This document shows positions 25,994 to 40,300 of a stretch of 64,000 nucleotides of DNA, piece by piece. Position 1 is the stretch's first letter; every line of letters begins with the position of its first letter. The notes under the pieces were generated by a model that was not told where the DNA came from, made no database searches, and was given only the letters and a program-made list of their open reading frames with translations. The stretch is from Tetrahymena elliotti 4EA (lineage: Eukaryota > Ciliophora > Oligohymenophorea > Hymenostomatida > Tetrahymenidae): the NCBI GenBank assembly GCA_000231825.2, contig JH720351.1, positions 248,001-312,000 on the forward strand. Direction: 5' to 3'. The position numbers were made by a program, and so were the translations under genes.

Positions 25994-27969
25994 CTGCATT
26001 ATTGAAAATATAAATAATTAACACCAACTAAATTATTTATTCCTAAATAGCAACTATAATTTAAAAACATTTTTAATTAATATGATATATTTCTCATAAC
26101 ATAATTATATTTTCCTTAAATAAAAATAAATCAAAAATAATTTTAAAATACTATTTTATCTTAAAAATACATGTTAAATTTATCAATTAGTTAGTTATAT
26201 TGTATTTTAATTATTTTTATATCAAAATCCGCTAAATTCATTTATTGTTTGTTTTTTAAGTATAGTTTTCTTTATTGCCTTTTCGTAAATTCATCAATTA
26301 AATTAGTTAATTAATAATGAATTTTTATATCTAAATCCTCTAAACTTCATTTTCTGCTTGTTTTTCAAATAGTTAATTTCGAAATAATCACTAAAAAAAT
26401 GTAGGATTAAATCATAGAGTGAGTATTAGTTTATTGAATTCATAAAGTCTTAAAAATATTTTTCGATCTGAAATAAAAATATATATTTTTACTTTGGTTT
26501 TCTAAAATTTAACTACGGAATTGAGAGTTATTAAAATTAAGAAACGATTGAATTAAATCGAAACATATATACATTTACATGATTATTCAATTATTTATTT
26601 TTATTATTTAAAAATATTTTAATAATCAAAAACTTTAGAAAAAACTTTGTCCTAAAATTTATTATTTTTCTAATCTATTATTAAATTTTTATAAATAAGC
26701 AATTTAAATATATATTTATTTCATTTTAATTATCTTTTAATCAAATAAAAATTAATTTTAACACTTTATAATAAAATTTTCATACTAAATAATTTATTGA
26801 CTATTTTTTAGTTAAATATTATTAATGAATAGTCAAGAATAATCAAATGATAATTTCAGTTTTTGTTAGTCTTGGAAATTTTCTTTTTTACTTTTAAATT
26901 ATCTTGCCAATAAACTAATAGCTACAAATTTTATTTTGCCTAAAACAAACTTTTTAATATATAAAATTCAGATTTTTAAAATAATTACATTAAATTCAGG
27001 TGGCCTTTTATTTATTTATAAATATAATTTATATTGGTCTTATAATTAATAGATTACATGACTTTTAAGTGTTTAATCTCTCATTTTTTAGAATTTATCT
27101 ATATATAATAGAATTACTTAACTTTTATTTCTAAATTTAAAAAATATAAATACATCTTAAACAGTATTAATCTCATTTTATTCTGAATTGTTTAAGCAGT
27201 ACATTTTTAAGCACTTTACTTTTAAATATGAAAATCTATCTAATCTGATTTATTTTACTAAGATAATTTAATTAAATTAACAATTAAAAATCTATATACT
27301 TTAAAAACTATTGCTAAATTTCAAATAAAATTAATTAACTCAATTAGAAAATCTGGTTAAGTTTGATTACTTTTTGGAAACTAGTAGATGTTTTTATATT
27401 TAAGATTTTCATAACTAGGGACCTCTAAAATATGCTCGAAAAAAAGAAAATTATCAATGAGGTTTAATTTTTTAGTATTATCTTTAATATTTATGAAAAT
27501 CTTTTATTTTTTTTATCAATAATAATAATAATACTTCAAATGTAATTCAACAAGAAAAGATCTTCAGCTTTATAATGATATGAAAGATAAGAAATTCATT
27601 TTTAATTAAAAATCAGAAGAGTATTGGGAAATGATGAAATAAAATATGCCAAATTTATTTAATTTTTCTTGTAGAGTTTAAAACATTCCAATTACTATCA
27701 GAGAAGCTTTTCTTACTTTAAATCATTGAAAAATCCATAAAAAACTAATCTTTCAGAAGAAAAGATTTTGATCATACAATAAGATATTAAGATTTTTATT
27801 GAAATTTATTAATTGCTTTTATGTTGATTTTTACTTAAATATTTAAATTTTGTTTAAAAATTTTGATAAATATAGAAAGAAAAAAAATGATGCTTTTTAT
27901 TCTTTTTTAATTTTTATTTTAAATGATGAAATACTTTCCTCATCATATTTATTTTAGAGGTATCTGCTC
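25994..27969. other. Intergenic, mostly repeated sequence
   Basis: No gene. From about 26640 onward the sequence is repeated at about 29140-30660 on the other side of the REJ remnant. Confidence 0.6.
26815..27360. repeat. Direct repeat R1 (uninterrupted copy)
   Basis: About 550 bp strongly similar, in the same orientation, to 29465-29665 plus 30285-30655. Shared landmarks include GATAATTTCAGTTTTTGTTA, GTCTTGGAAATTTTC and TTTAAGCAGTACATTTTTAA. Non-coding in both copies. Confidence 0.75.
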
Positions 27970-28905
27970 ATAACTATTTTAATTTCAATTTGAATTTTCA
28001 ATTTAAATATCATCAATAAGTAAATTTTCATGGCATTTTTTATTTTTAGGAGATGGAGTATCTCTGTATCTACTTTTATACTCTAAATATTCTTTCTTAA
28101 CAACAGAATTTCTAATTTTTTTCTTTTTATTCTTAACTTTCAATAATAATATTTGTATTATTTGATTTGCTTTTATTTTAATTAATTTATTCATTATTAT
28201 TTTAATTATTATTTTAGCAATTACATTTGTATTGTGGTGAGTTATTTTAATTTTATTCTGCCTATTAATTATTATCTATTTAGTCAGTATCTTTTATTAA
28301 ATCAATACAAGACACTTTTTCTGAACTGTTATCATTCTTTTATTAATTTTAAGCAAAGTATGATTTTTTTTTTGCTACTTAATTTTTTTACTTGTCTAAT
28401 TTTTAATTATTCACCTATTTACTCTCTTGTTATGAAGGCTATATTCCTATTTTTTCACGCTTTTTTATTTTTAAGAAGAGATTTTTGTCATGTTTTTAAT
28501 TTTCTAAAGCAGACTAGTTTTTATTTTCATCTCTTTAGTTTTATTAAATAAGTTAATCTTCCTTTTACTAATAAATTAGTTTATCTCTTTTATCTAATTT
28601 ACTTCCAACAATCAATATTTAATTATTAGTAACTTAAACAACTGCACTTCAGCTATTTGAAACCCACTCTCCATTTTAAGTAGGCTATATACACTTTAAT
28701 TTTTCTTCAGGAGTTATTTAACCAAATTCAACCACCAATGCAAGATCAATTTATGCTAAGATTTCTTCAGATGTTGTGTTTTAGCAGTATTATTAGTTAA
28801 TTTGCAAGAGTTCATATCGATACAATTTACTCTCAGTTGGGTATGTTTGAATATGTACATGGTAATTGCTTTAATTCAAACTATCAGATATTCAAGAATC
28901 AGTTT
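27970..28905 (-). pseudogene. REJ-family remnant A with internal deletions
   Basis: Closely similar to 32880-34090 of the intact REJ gene at 32000-37338. Compared with that gene it lacks the segment encoding the first membrane helix (about 180 bp, at 28620) and a second block near 28760. It has no N-terminal exons and no C-terminal membrane bundle. It starts inside the cytosolic linker (a reverse-strand KNKKCHENLLIDDI segment) and ends in the extracellular region. It cannot encode a working receptor. Confidence 0.8.
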
Positions 28906-29464
28906 TTTATGTTAAGTTCTTTTAAATTAAATTTTTAAAAATTAATTCTTTTATATTGGGTTTTTTTAATTAAATTTTGAAAATAATTTTTAGAAATTGT
29001 TGGGGTAAAAAATGGATTTTATGGAATCATATGGAAATGTATCAAAATATGTCCAACATTTTTCTGATGTTCCAGCTGTGCTAGACTTTGTATTTTCCTT
29101 AAAATACTATTTAAATAATTAAAATTTTATATTTAGAAAAAGTAAAAAGCAATAATTTACCATTTTACTAATCTATTATTAAATTTTTCTCAATAAGTAA
29201 TTTAAATTGATATTTTTTCATTTAACAAATAATAAATTTACTAAATTTATATTTATTTTAATTTAAAATGTAATTTTATTTTTTGAGTTAATGATTTAAA
29301 AATTAAAAAACTTTAAAAAAAATGAGAAAAATAAAAAGGATTAAAAAAAATGTGAGACTATTATTTTTAAAATTATAAAAATAAATATTTAAACAAAAAA
29401 TAAACAATTTAATTTTAACAAAAATAACATTTTCATACAAAATAATTGAATGAATTATAAGATA

Positions 29465-30655
29465 CAAATATTATTAACAAATAGTCAATAACTATCAAAT
29501 GATAATTTCAGTTTTTGTTAGTCTTGGAAATTTTCTTTTTTACTTTTAAATTATGTAGCCAATAAACTAATAGTTAGAAGTTTTATGCATTACTTTATTT
29601 TGCCTAAAATAAACATTTTTAAAATATCAATCAAATTCAGATTTTTAAAATAATTACAATAAATTGATGGAAAAAACTCTTATGTTCTTAATCTAAAAAA
29701 CCAATTCAATAAAAGACATAAAGCTTATAGTTCCAATATTATTCATTCTTTTAAATAAATAAAAATTGAATTATTTTTAGTTAATGAAATATTATATTTA
29801 CCTTAAATCTAAAAGAATATTCTACAAATTCTTGATATTTAAAAAAGCATTTGTTAAATTATTTAATGAATCATCATTTGCCTTGTTTATTCTTAGAAAA
29901 ATATTTTAGCTTTTTAAAAGTAATATAATTTACCTTAAATTTAATTTAAAAAACTTAAGATTGATGCAACATTTTAGAGTCTCACTGAAAGGTTATATAC
30001 TTTCATTCCCAATGCCATTCCTTCTATTAAAATATATATATTTTAATTTTTATATCTTAAATTCAATTTACTCTAAATTTAGTGAAAGTATTTGAATTGT
30101 TTTAGTTGATTTGGATATTACTTTTGTAATCGAAATTAACCCACTATCACCAAGTTAAACTGCACTATTTAAAAAAAAGATTTTTTAAGTAAATTTGTTC
30201 TAAAAATTACCTTAAATCTAAATGTAAAGTAATTAAGTTAAAACACTGTCCCATTTGCCTAGATAATTCATTTATTTCATACTTAAAATAATCAGGAGGC
30301 CTTTTTTTTATAATTATAATTTTTATTGGTCTTATAATTAATCGATTACATGACTTTTAAGTGTTTAATCTCTTATTTTTTAAAATGTATCTTTATATAA
30401 TAGAATTATTTAACTTTTATTTCTAAATTTAAAGAATATAAATACATCTTAAACTGTATCAATCTAATTTTATGATGAATTGTTTAAGCAGTACATTTTT
30501 AAGCACTTTACTTTTAAATAGGTATCTGGTCTGATTTATTTTTATTAGATAATTTAATTAAATTAATAATTCAAAATTTAAAGACTTAAAAACTATTGCA
30601 AATTTTATATAAAAATAAATTAAAAACTAATTTCTCCACAGAAAATCTGGTTAAG
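29465..30655. repeat. Direct repeat R2, split by an insertion of about 620 bp
   Basis: Second copy of R1. Homology runs 29465-29665 and resumes at 30285-30655. The intervening part has no match in R1 and contains three related TTACCTTAAAT boxes (about 29797, 29930 and 30208). R1 and R2 bracket the REJ remnant at 27970-28905. Confidence 0.7.
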
Positions 30656-31999
30656 TTTTATGCAAATTTTTAATTTGCAAATATTTGCAAAAAATAACAC
30701 CTGTCCTAAAAATATACAGTCTCTTAGAAATTTGGAAAAATTAAAAATCTTTATAGTTTTAAATATCTTGACAATAAAATTCAATTAATTTTAAATATTA
30801 ATTATTAATTTATAAATTTGGCTAAACCGAATATTTAGGAATTTCCAAATAGTTTTTTAATTCGGTATTTTGCTATTATCATATTTTTATTTACTAAAAT
30901 ATTAAGTATTCTGCTTGGCGCTTGGTTGAAAATTTTGAATAAATAATTATATTCAGTATTTATAGAATATCTTTTTTTATTACCTTTAAATAAAAATTTC
31001 CTAATCAATTCAAATTGAAAAAGTATCTGATGAAGGCAGAAAAAAATTTGTAAATATTCAGCTTTTTTTATCTCTTATTTGATGTTGGTTAAATTTTTTT
31101 ATCAAATGTGATATTATCTTGTGAAAAACTATGTAGATACTTTTTAGTAAATATTTTTTGAGTATTTGGTTCAGTAAAATATTAAGAAAGAATAATTTAT
31201 TTGTATATTTTTCATTTATGAAAAAACTCTATTCAATGAATCTATTTTAATAAATATAAACTATAAAAAAGTGTAACTTATATTTTAGCCTTAAATAAAG
31301 CTGTTACTCATATAAATTATAGCTTTATTCATATTTATGCTTGATTGACTAATTCAGCTCTTTGAGTCTATTTTTTATTTTAAAACATAAACTATAAAGA
31401 TTTTAATCTTTTTTTTTCCCTTCTTTAATATTTTTTTGCCTCTTATTGTATTTTTTTTTATTGGAACAAAATTGATTGAATTTATTTCTTCTTTTATTTT
31501 TAAATCCTAGTGATTTTTAAGGAATTCAGCTCTCGATTAACGGTTGAATAAAATTGTAGCCCAGATATTGCTAATTTAGAAATATTTTTTTAAAGTTGAG
31601 AATTTAAAAATAATTTTGATAGGTCTTATGATAAATTGTTCATTAAAAAATAGGAATAAGAAATTAATTTTTAACTATTTAAGAAATACATTTTTAAAAA
31701 AATCTTGTTCAATAAATTTAACTTTTAACTCCTTTAATTAGATTCTGTGTTTTGTTTCAAATTAAAAATTTTAACTTACTTCAAACTATATAAAGCTAGA
31801 GGGTTTTTACTATTTTTTCTTAATGTAAACATTTATCTCTGTGATATTTTTTTATGAGAAAATAAATATAAAAAAAATAATGTTAAAATAATAATAACAT
31901 TTTTAAAAATGATTTAAAATAATCACAAAAAAAATAATTTGAAGCTAAAATAGTAAAGCAATAGTATTTATTATTTTATTTTAATAAGTATAAATAGCT
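30656..31999. other. Intergenic, no gene seen
   Basis: AT-rich region downstream of the intact REJ gene. A short interrupted palindrome (ACCGAAT ... ATTCGGT, about 30820-30870) is the only structure noticed. Confidence 0.55.
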
Positions 32000-34900
32000 T
32001 CATGTCTTAAAAGCTTCTAACAAGATTCCTGTTCCTAAGATTTACAAAATAACTGGGTTTTCTACTTATTATATTATTTTTTTACTTGTGAAGTACATGA
32101 AACAGCATATTGGTAATCCAATCAGATATTCATTAATAAAAAGAGTTAAAAAATAAGACCCTATCCAAATGTTAGCTTCATAAGGTTCCTATCCTGAAAT
32201 AACAACTAAAATACTGTAGTAACAGAATAGTAAGAATAAGAAAGTAATAACTAACCCTATTACTTTTAGTTTTTTCTTTGAAAGAAGAGCTGTAACAATA
32301 GTTGTAACAATAAGAAGCACTATTGTTGAAGTAATACTTAAAACTATTATCTAAACAACACTCAGATTAACTCCAAAAACAGAATTCAAAGCGAGAAGCC
32401 ATACCATTTTATTATAGTAAATAACAAATCTTAGCAAACGGGAAAAGTTCTCATTATAAACTATAAAGGTAGATAAAAATATGTGAAAAGTAATAACACC
32501 TTTAACTTTCTCTTCAGAATAAAGATAATCTTTCAGTTTTTCTTTTGCAATAAAAAACTTTTCTTTTTCTTCTTGCTCTTTTTACTTTTTGTCTATTTTT
32601 TTTTAATCATTTTTTTCAGACTTATTATTAGGTGAATTTTCTTTGATTGAAATACTATTAAAATGAGAATAATTTAACTGTGCACCTTAATAAGAACCTT
32701 TTGGTGTATTATCTTAGTTTTCTTCATCTCTTTAATATTTAGGGGTGTTATCATTTACTTTCTTTTGCTATTCTTCACTCATATTTTTTAAAACAAAAAT
32801 ATTTTTTTCACTATTATAAAATTCTTCTTTATTTGGTTGAGTTGCAATAGAAAGTTGATTCACTTCAGTTATTTGAGAATTTAAATTTAAATTTAAATTT
32901 TCAATTTAAATATCATCAATAAGTAAATTTTCATGGCATTTTTTATTTTTAGGAGATGGAGTATCTCTGTATCTACTTTAACATTCTTTCTTAACAACTT
33001 AGTTTCTAGTTTCTTCTTCAATTCCTTTTTTGGCGCTTTCTTTTTATTCTTAACTTTTAATAATAATATTAGTATTATTTGATTAGCTTTTATTTTAATT
33101 AATCGATTCATTATTATTTTAGCAATTACCTTTACATAATTGTGAGTTATTTTAATTTTATTCTATGTATTAATTATTATCTATTGAGTAAGTATCTTTT
33201 ATTCTATCAATACCAGATGCTTTTTCAGAACTGTAATCATTCTTTTAATTATTTTAAGCAAATTAAGATTTTTTTTTTGTTGCTTAATTTTTTTATTTGT
33301 CTAATTCTTAGCTATTTATCTATTTACTCTAATTTAGTTATGAAGGCAATATTCCTGTTTTTTCACGCTTTTTTATTTACAAGAAGACGTTTTTTTCATT
33401 TTTTTAATTTTCTTAAACAGACTAGTTTTTATTTTCATCTCTTTAGTTTTATTAAATAAGTTAGTCTTCCTTTTACTAATAAATTAATTTATCTCTTTTA
33501 TCTAATTTGCTTCCAACAATCAATATTACAACAAAAAAAACATTTAATCCTATCATAGTCCATATAGGGGCATATTTATACCACCCATCAAGCTCAAGAA
33601 GTCTCTCAATGCCACTTGAACTAAAAATATCTCTGATATTTTAGTTGTTAAATAGCTATTCAATATCTGCAGTAATTGAAGTTACATCTGGAGTTTTACA
33701 AGAGCAACTTATCGATCTTTAATTATTAAAAACTTAAACTATTGCACTGCAGCTATTTGAAACCCACTTTCCATTTTAAGTGCGCTATATACACTTTAAT
33801 TTTTCTTCAGGAGTTATTTAACCAAACTCAACCACCAATGGAAGATCAATTTATGCCTATTATAAACTCAAAAATCTTACTCTTGAAGGTTTTTTGTCTG
33901 TCTACACTGAAGGAATTTTAACTGGATAAGTTTTTTTTAACAAAGCTAAGATTTCTTCAGATGTTGTGTTTTAGTAGTATTATTAGTTAATTTGCTAGAG
34001 TTCATCCCTATACAATTTACTCTCAGTTGGGTATGTTTGAATATGTACATGATAATTCAATTAATTCTAACTATCAGATGCTTCAAAGACTTTTTTATTA
34101 TAGTATTTTTCCATTAAAGATAAGTAATCTAACTTTTAAACTTAAAAAGAGGGAATCACTGTATCTATTATGAATTAAGGCTCATTAATCATCTAAGCCT
34201 ATGAAATTACTCCTAGAGCTTTTTATATTTATTCTATAGTATTTTAATTATCATCTGGAGACCAATTGTTAATATTGTTAACATTAAGCATGAAATTCTA
34301 AATTTTTTTGCTTGTAATTTACTTGTAATAAGATCTATCTGAAGTAGAAAGCTTAGAAGAGTCAAGTAGAGCAATTTCATCTACTAAATTTTAAATATCT
34401 TTTTCGTTTTTAGCCTTTAGGGTTTAAGATTAAGTAACATCAACTTTAATTTTTGTTTGATAAATCTGTGAAATTATTTTTTGTGAGAGAATATTAACAT
34501 CTCTACCAAGTGTTGTCCAAGAATCATCATATAATCTCTCTATAATTTTATTTTTAAGAGTATTTATGCTATCAGAAGGTTAGTAAGTGGAATTTTTCTA
34601 TTCAAAAAATTAAATAGCTATGGAGATGGTTTAATAACCTAGGATTTCTAATTATTAATTTGTTTACGATTTTGCATTATCATATTTTTATTAGAGATAA
34701 GTCTCATAACCATTTATTGAAAAGTTATTATCTTCAATAGAGACACTCTTTGTAAAATTTGCAGAAACTGAGAATTTACCATTCAAAATTGCTATTATTT
34801 GTAAGTTACCAGGTGGAAGGATAGTAGAGAGTTAAGCATCATTTTAAATTAAACTAAGTTCTTATCTTAAAATTAAAGATGTTTTTAACTTCTCTTATTG

Positions 34901-37338
34901 AATTTAATTATCATTAAAGTAGAAAAAATATTAATAAGTGAATGGTTCTGAGCTTGAATCAAATTAGCATCCACTAACACTTATCTAGATCTAGTCTTAA
35001 AATGCAATCTTCTAATTTAAATTACCTATTTTAGAAAATGAAAAATTAATAAATATTGATTATATCAAAAAAGATGAATTTTTAAAAAAGAAGAAAAAAA
35101 TTTTTCTACCAAAATCCAAAACACATCCAAGAGGTGGAGTTCTTATTTTAACTTCTAAAGGTGTAGCTGCTTTGATGATATTTTCATTTTCCAGATAAAA
35201 ATCAGATACGGATAAATCTAACTTAATTAATGTAGGAGTATTTATTTAAAATTGTACAAAAGGAAAGTAATCTTGAATTTTTAAAGTAACAAAACTTGAA
35301 TTTGACTAAACTTAGTAAACCTGACTAGAATTAGATAATACTATTTCATAAATTGTCTTTGTTCTTTACACAGATGGACTAATAGTATACTTCATTTACA
35401 CAGTTATATAGTCTTCATAAGCAATTATTGATGCATTAACATTTTCAGGAGTTACTGCTGTGTAAGTCAAGGATGCTTCAGGAGATTTTACTTCATATGG
35501 ATAATACTAAAAGGTTAAATAATCTGACTTCCTATAAGCTTAAGCATAGAATGTATAAATCTGATTTAAGGGTATATACAAATCTTTTACATCCAATTTT
35601 AAGTCAGTACCTAATGTTAAAGGGATTCCATTTTTTTTACAGGGTTCATTAAAATTATCAAAACAAGACCATTAAAATGTAAACAAAGTCAAATTTGTTA
35701 CTGCTTAATCATAATCAGTAATTGCTGCATTAAATCTTAAGCTCTTTAGTGGATAAGTCCCATTGTTAACTAAATCAGTTTAATTAACAAATATTTAAAA
35801 GGAGCTTTAGTATTAGTAAACAAAATATTTGTTGCTCACCAAACTTTTATCTGTGTTGTATGCTTATACCTTTTTTTAAAAATTTAATTTTTCTTCAAAT
35901 CAATTAAAAAAAATTATTTTATGAAATTAAATAGGCATTAAAAAATGAATAAAAAATACATTGAGCTATATTATTGATTTTGTTGAGGTTGCGAATGGAG
36001 CAATCAAAAGTGAATATTATTTTGAAGTAAGACTTTATATCAAAGGTTACATTGTATAAGGAAATGTATTAACTTATACTGATAAACCATCAAATTTATT
36101 TTAGCTATCGTTAATATTAAATATATTACTAATTTAATTGATATAAAATGGTTTATTATATATGGGGTACTAACTAAGATTATCTATTCTAATTGTTGTA
36201 GTAGAAATAATTATTGAAACTTAATCGTTTGTTGTTTATTAGAACACATTTGTGCAGGAAACTTAAATTTCAATTTCATCACCTCCAATAAGATTTCCTG
36301 TATTGAATTTCAATCCTGATGTTGAATCGCATGATGAGATAGATAATTAAGCATTTTATGGCTTTGTAATTATACTACATTAAATATTATTATTTCCAAT
36401 ATATTTCTATATCAAATTAATTTTGATGGTTAAATCAGTTTGAGCAGAAGCAATCATTTTTGAATTTTCAAAATAGCATATTTTTGTCATTAAGTTTAAT
36501 TAATTTAAGAGCTAAGATTAATTACTCTTTACAGTTTTTAGAGTATTAGTACTTCCTTTATAATATCTTAGGAGATTTGCTAAATTAATCTAAGGTACAA
36601 ATGATAAACCACTAAAATTTACATTCCCTTTCATAATTATATAAATAAATTTAAAATTTTATCTAATAAAATTTAATTATTTTACCTAATTATATTACTA
36701 ATACATTTTAACGGTTCTTCTTTATGTAGCAGCCTGCAATATCTTAGTTGGCTGTTGATAGACTGTAGTATTGTATAGTAGCAGAATCTAAAATAGCACA
36801 ATTTTATATAAATTGTGTAAATTATGACTTTTCTCCAGATCCACTTATTCTTATAAGATCACTAAATACTATTTAAATACTTTGAGAGTCTTCTCCTAAA
36901 TATGCTGTGTATGTTAGATTGTCTGGATCACTACAAATTTCTATTTTAATAGAATTCATTTTGAAAAGTTTTAGAATTAATAATAATATTACATCCTCCT
37001 TAATTAGAAGCGCAAACACATTGCCCATTCTACAAAGTATACTACTAAGAGCATTCAGTGCATGTTGTCATGCTAGTGCAAGCTTAACAGTTTTGAGGGC
37101 ATATAGCACAAATTCCATTTAATTCAACAAAACCTTACTTACATTTACAATCAGGTAGAACTCTATTAAATGCACACCCCATGCATATTCCGTATTCACA
37201 TGTATCACATTTATTTACTGAGCATGTTTGTTGGAGTAATCTGGAGTTAGAGTTGACTTTAATTTGCTGCTCTACAAACTCACAGAATGATTGAAGGATT
37301 AATGTGATAAATATTATGATCTAAAGAGTTTTTATCAT
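32000..37338 (-). CDS. REJ/GPS-type membrane receptor, complete copy B
   Basis: Exons 37338-36993, 36940-36686, 36627-35960, 35869-35110 and 35025-32000, 1684 residues, no internal TGA. Order of parts: signal peptide 1-20; Cys-rich furin-like segment (CxxC pairs) to about 115; beta-rich extracellular region with a REJ-like domain (FTYQYFFYF ... LPPGNLQIIAI); a GPS-like region with a KWVSNSC context and CSC just before the membrane; first membrane helix near 1160; a Gln/Asn/Lys-rich cytosolic linker of about 330 residues; and a bundle of about four membrane helices at 1540-1665. REJ and GPS domains occur in polycystin-1 and sperm receptor for egg jelly, which work at the cell surface. The ligand is unknown. 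Other large ciliate REJ proteins have the same plan as far as I know. Confidence 0.85.
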
Positions 37339-40129
37339 TACCTAAGTTTTTTTAATATTTTTTATATTTTTTAATAAATTAATTACTTAAAATCAAATTT
37401 ACAAATAGTTAAGAATAGCATTTCAAAAAGAGAGGATAACCAATAAAAGAAGTTAAATCTGCAAATATATATAGATTGACAGTAAATTAAATAAATAAAC
37501 TCTAAAATAGGACTAATTTACTATTGATTAAATAAAAGGAAGTAATCTAAAAACTAAAATTTTAAATAGAGCCAGCCAGCCTACAGTCTATTAAAGAATA
37601 GTTACTTCATCAAAGTTAATTGTATTTGTTAGTTTTATCATAAAAATATTTACTCTTCTTGAGATATTTATGCTATTAAAATCAAAGGGTTGATACAAAT
37701 AAATAATAATTTGTTAATATTTTTTTCTCATTTCCTTTACTCTTTTAAAATAAAACTAATTATTGAGTTAAGAGATTCTTAATAAATTATGTTTTTCAAT
37801 CAATTGACATTTTCCTTCTCAAAAAGTTTTTTATAATCAATAAAAAAATCTATGGAAATCAAAGTAAAGTTATTTATTTTATTTAAGAGTAAAATTAAAA
37901 AAATCTAACTCAAAAGAAATTTAGAAGTAAACAAACCTATTTCCTAGTTTTAAAAATAAATTACATCATTTAATGGTTTTTACTAAAAAAAGATTTTAAA
38001 AATAAAATCCATAATTAGTAATTAACAGATAAAACTGACTTTACAGAAACTCCATTACTAATTAAAGAAAAAAATATATTAATGGGTATTTTAAATAAAT
38101 AAAATGAGGTTTTCCACAATAACTTGAAATATTTCAAAAATAACTCTTTTATTGATTATAGTAGATAATATTTACTATCTTATTATCTTTTATCATAAAT
38201 AAACAGACAAATAGGCATAGATTAGTTTGTTGATCTATGAATTATTTAAGAGTTAATTTTATAAAATAATTTATTTTTCAAAATAGGAGAAAAATAAAAA
38301 CTTTTTTTAACCATTATGTGTTAGTTTGTCACTTTCAAAACAGTAAAAATGAAATAATTAAAAGATTAACCTTTACCCGATTTTAATTTAATCAAAATTC
38401 TGAGTTAATTTAATTGCCAAAAACTTAATATTTGTGATTCTCTTTTTACTTTCAATTAATTTAATTTTATACTATTTTTTCTTTAATCTAAAAAAAAGTC
38501 AATTTTTAAACATTAATTGTTTTTTATTAAGATAAGACTTAAAATTTCGGAAGAAAAGAAGAAAAATATTTTTATAATTCAATGGCTCAAATAATAAAAC
38601 TATTCTAAAGCTAAATTATAAAATTTACCCTAAATATTTTTTAAGGATGGTCAGTTTTAAGATTATTTTAGTAGCTCGATTTGTTCCTTTTTTATTACTA
38701 TTTCATTTTATTGAATATGACAAAAATCTAAATATAAGAAAATCACAAAGTTTTTATTTTCGAAAAATTGGGGGGATCTATCTCTAGAATTTATGATCAA
38801 TTTATAGGCCAAACAAAGTTTCTATTATTAATATAAAAATTAAAGTTAATTTATTATAACCTTACAAATTAAAATTGATAAGAAAAATGACAAACAAAAA
38901 TATTAAATTATGTTTTGCCTTAAAATGAATAAATTTGAATAAATTGTATGTTCTCTTTATTAAAATACCTATTAAGAGCTATTTCTGAATTTGAAGTGTC
39001 AGATAAAAAAATAATATAATTTAAAACCCTAAAATTATTTAATGTTTTTCTACAGTTTAAAAATTCATTTTTTTTGAGAATATTAAGGAGAATATTTAAA
39101 GATTTTATGAATTTTTATTGTTACAATCTTTACAAATAATCATTTTAATTGTATATATCTTCTCAGAACTTTAGTTAAGAGATGGGATTTTTATTTTCAT
39201 AATTCAGTAAATTTTTTACAATAAAGCAATTCTTTTTAAAAAATTTGTGATTATTTATTGTTTTATCATTTTTTTTGTTTAATGAAGGAAAGCTTACTTT
39301 ATAGTTATCTAGAAGTGATTTTCTAAAATCTTTTTATTTTATCCTAAATTAGTTCTCATTCAGTACTTATCTTTTAAAAATACAATAATAGTATAATTTC
39401 ATATAAGAAAAGCTTATTGAAACAAAAGATAATCTTGTAAAACGAAGCTACTGTCTATTAATTTTTGATAGATGAATAATCTCCTATATTGACACCTACT
39501 ATTATACTCAAAATTTTCAATGTTAAACCTATCAAAGTGTTACATTCAATTTCTGATGAAATATTTTATGGACACAATGATTTAGAAAAAGGGGTTTAAA
39601 TATTATTTTCTATAAATACTATTCAATAGACCAAACTAAACATTAATAACTAAATTTTAACTAGGTAAATTTATCCTAAAGCCTCTAACATTTCTTTAAA
39701 AAAAAGTTTAATCCTCAATAAATATGTATCATTTTGACTGACTAATAACTATAACAAAAATTTTAAGTATTTTTCATGTTGTAGCATTCAACTTTAAAGC
39801 CTAAATTCTATTTTATATTTTAGTAAGGATATCTAAGACACTGAAGTTTATTAATTTATCTTTAATTATGTTTCTAAAGGTATATTTTTTTTTTATTCCT
39901 TCCTATAAAATTACTAAATAAAAATTAATATGCTTTCTTAGTAAGCTTCAACAATTGTAGCATAAGTTATTTGGATAACTACATAATTCTATTTTAAGCA
40001 AAAAATTAAGATAAATTTTTTAAATTTTTAATAATTATACAATCCTAAAAAATGAGTAGAATTTAAACATTCTTTATTTATACACAACATTAATGTTAAT
40101 AATATTTATGTATATCTAAGGATTAGCGT
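37339..40129. other. Intergenic, possible relics
   Basis: No gene was recognised. It lies between the start of the intact REJ copy B and the exon-1 fossil near 40.15 kb, so 39400-40100 may hold unrecognisable remains of another REJ copy. A plus-strand open stretch near 39537-39760 looks weakly coding but shows no domain. Confidence 0.45.
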
Positions 40130-40205
40130 AAAATGAAGATTTAATTTAACACAAGACTCAAGTTATTCTACAAATCCTAGAGCAAAACCACAATTTAAAA
40201 AAATG
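40130..40205 (-). pseudogene. Fossil of REJ exon 1 (Cys-rich segment)
   Basis: The stretch TTTAACACAAGACTCAAG... aligns base by base with the Cys-rich exon 1 of REJ copies D (about 54505-54560) and E, including spacing around TATTCTACA and CCACAATT. Several Cys codons are lost and no frame survives. It lies just downstream of a decayed F gene, in the same order as in the complete modules. Confidence 0.6.
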
Positions 40206-40300
40206 ATATTTTATGTTTATACCATATTCACATTTTTCACTATTTTTTACAATATAGTATGTATTTTGTAGCATAAATCTAACCTTAAAATGTGTAAAGC

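Noticed and set aside
28234..28551. Plus-strand ORF of 105 residues, conserved with one at 33142-33459
   Set aside because: It is the antisense of the Lys/Asn/Gln-rich cytosolic linker of the REJ family. Conservation comes from the minus-strand gene and its copy; the Phe/Leu/Tyr-rich translation is what the reverse of such a linker gives.
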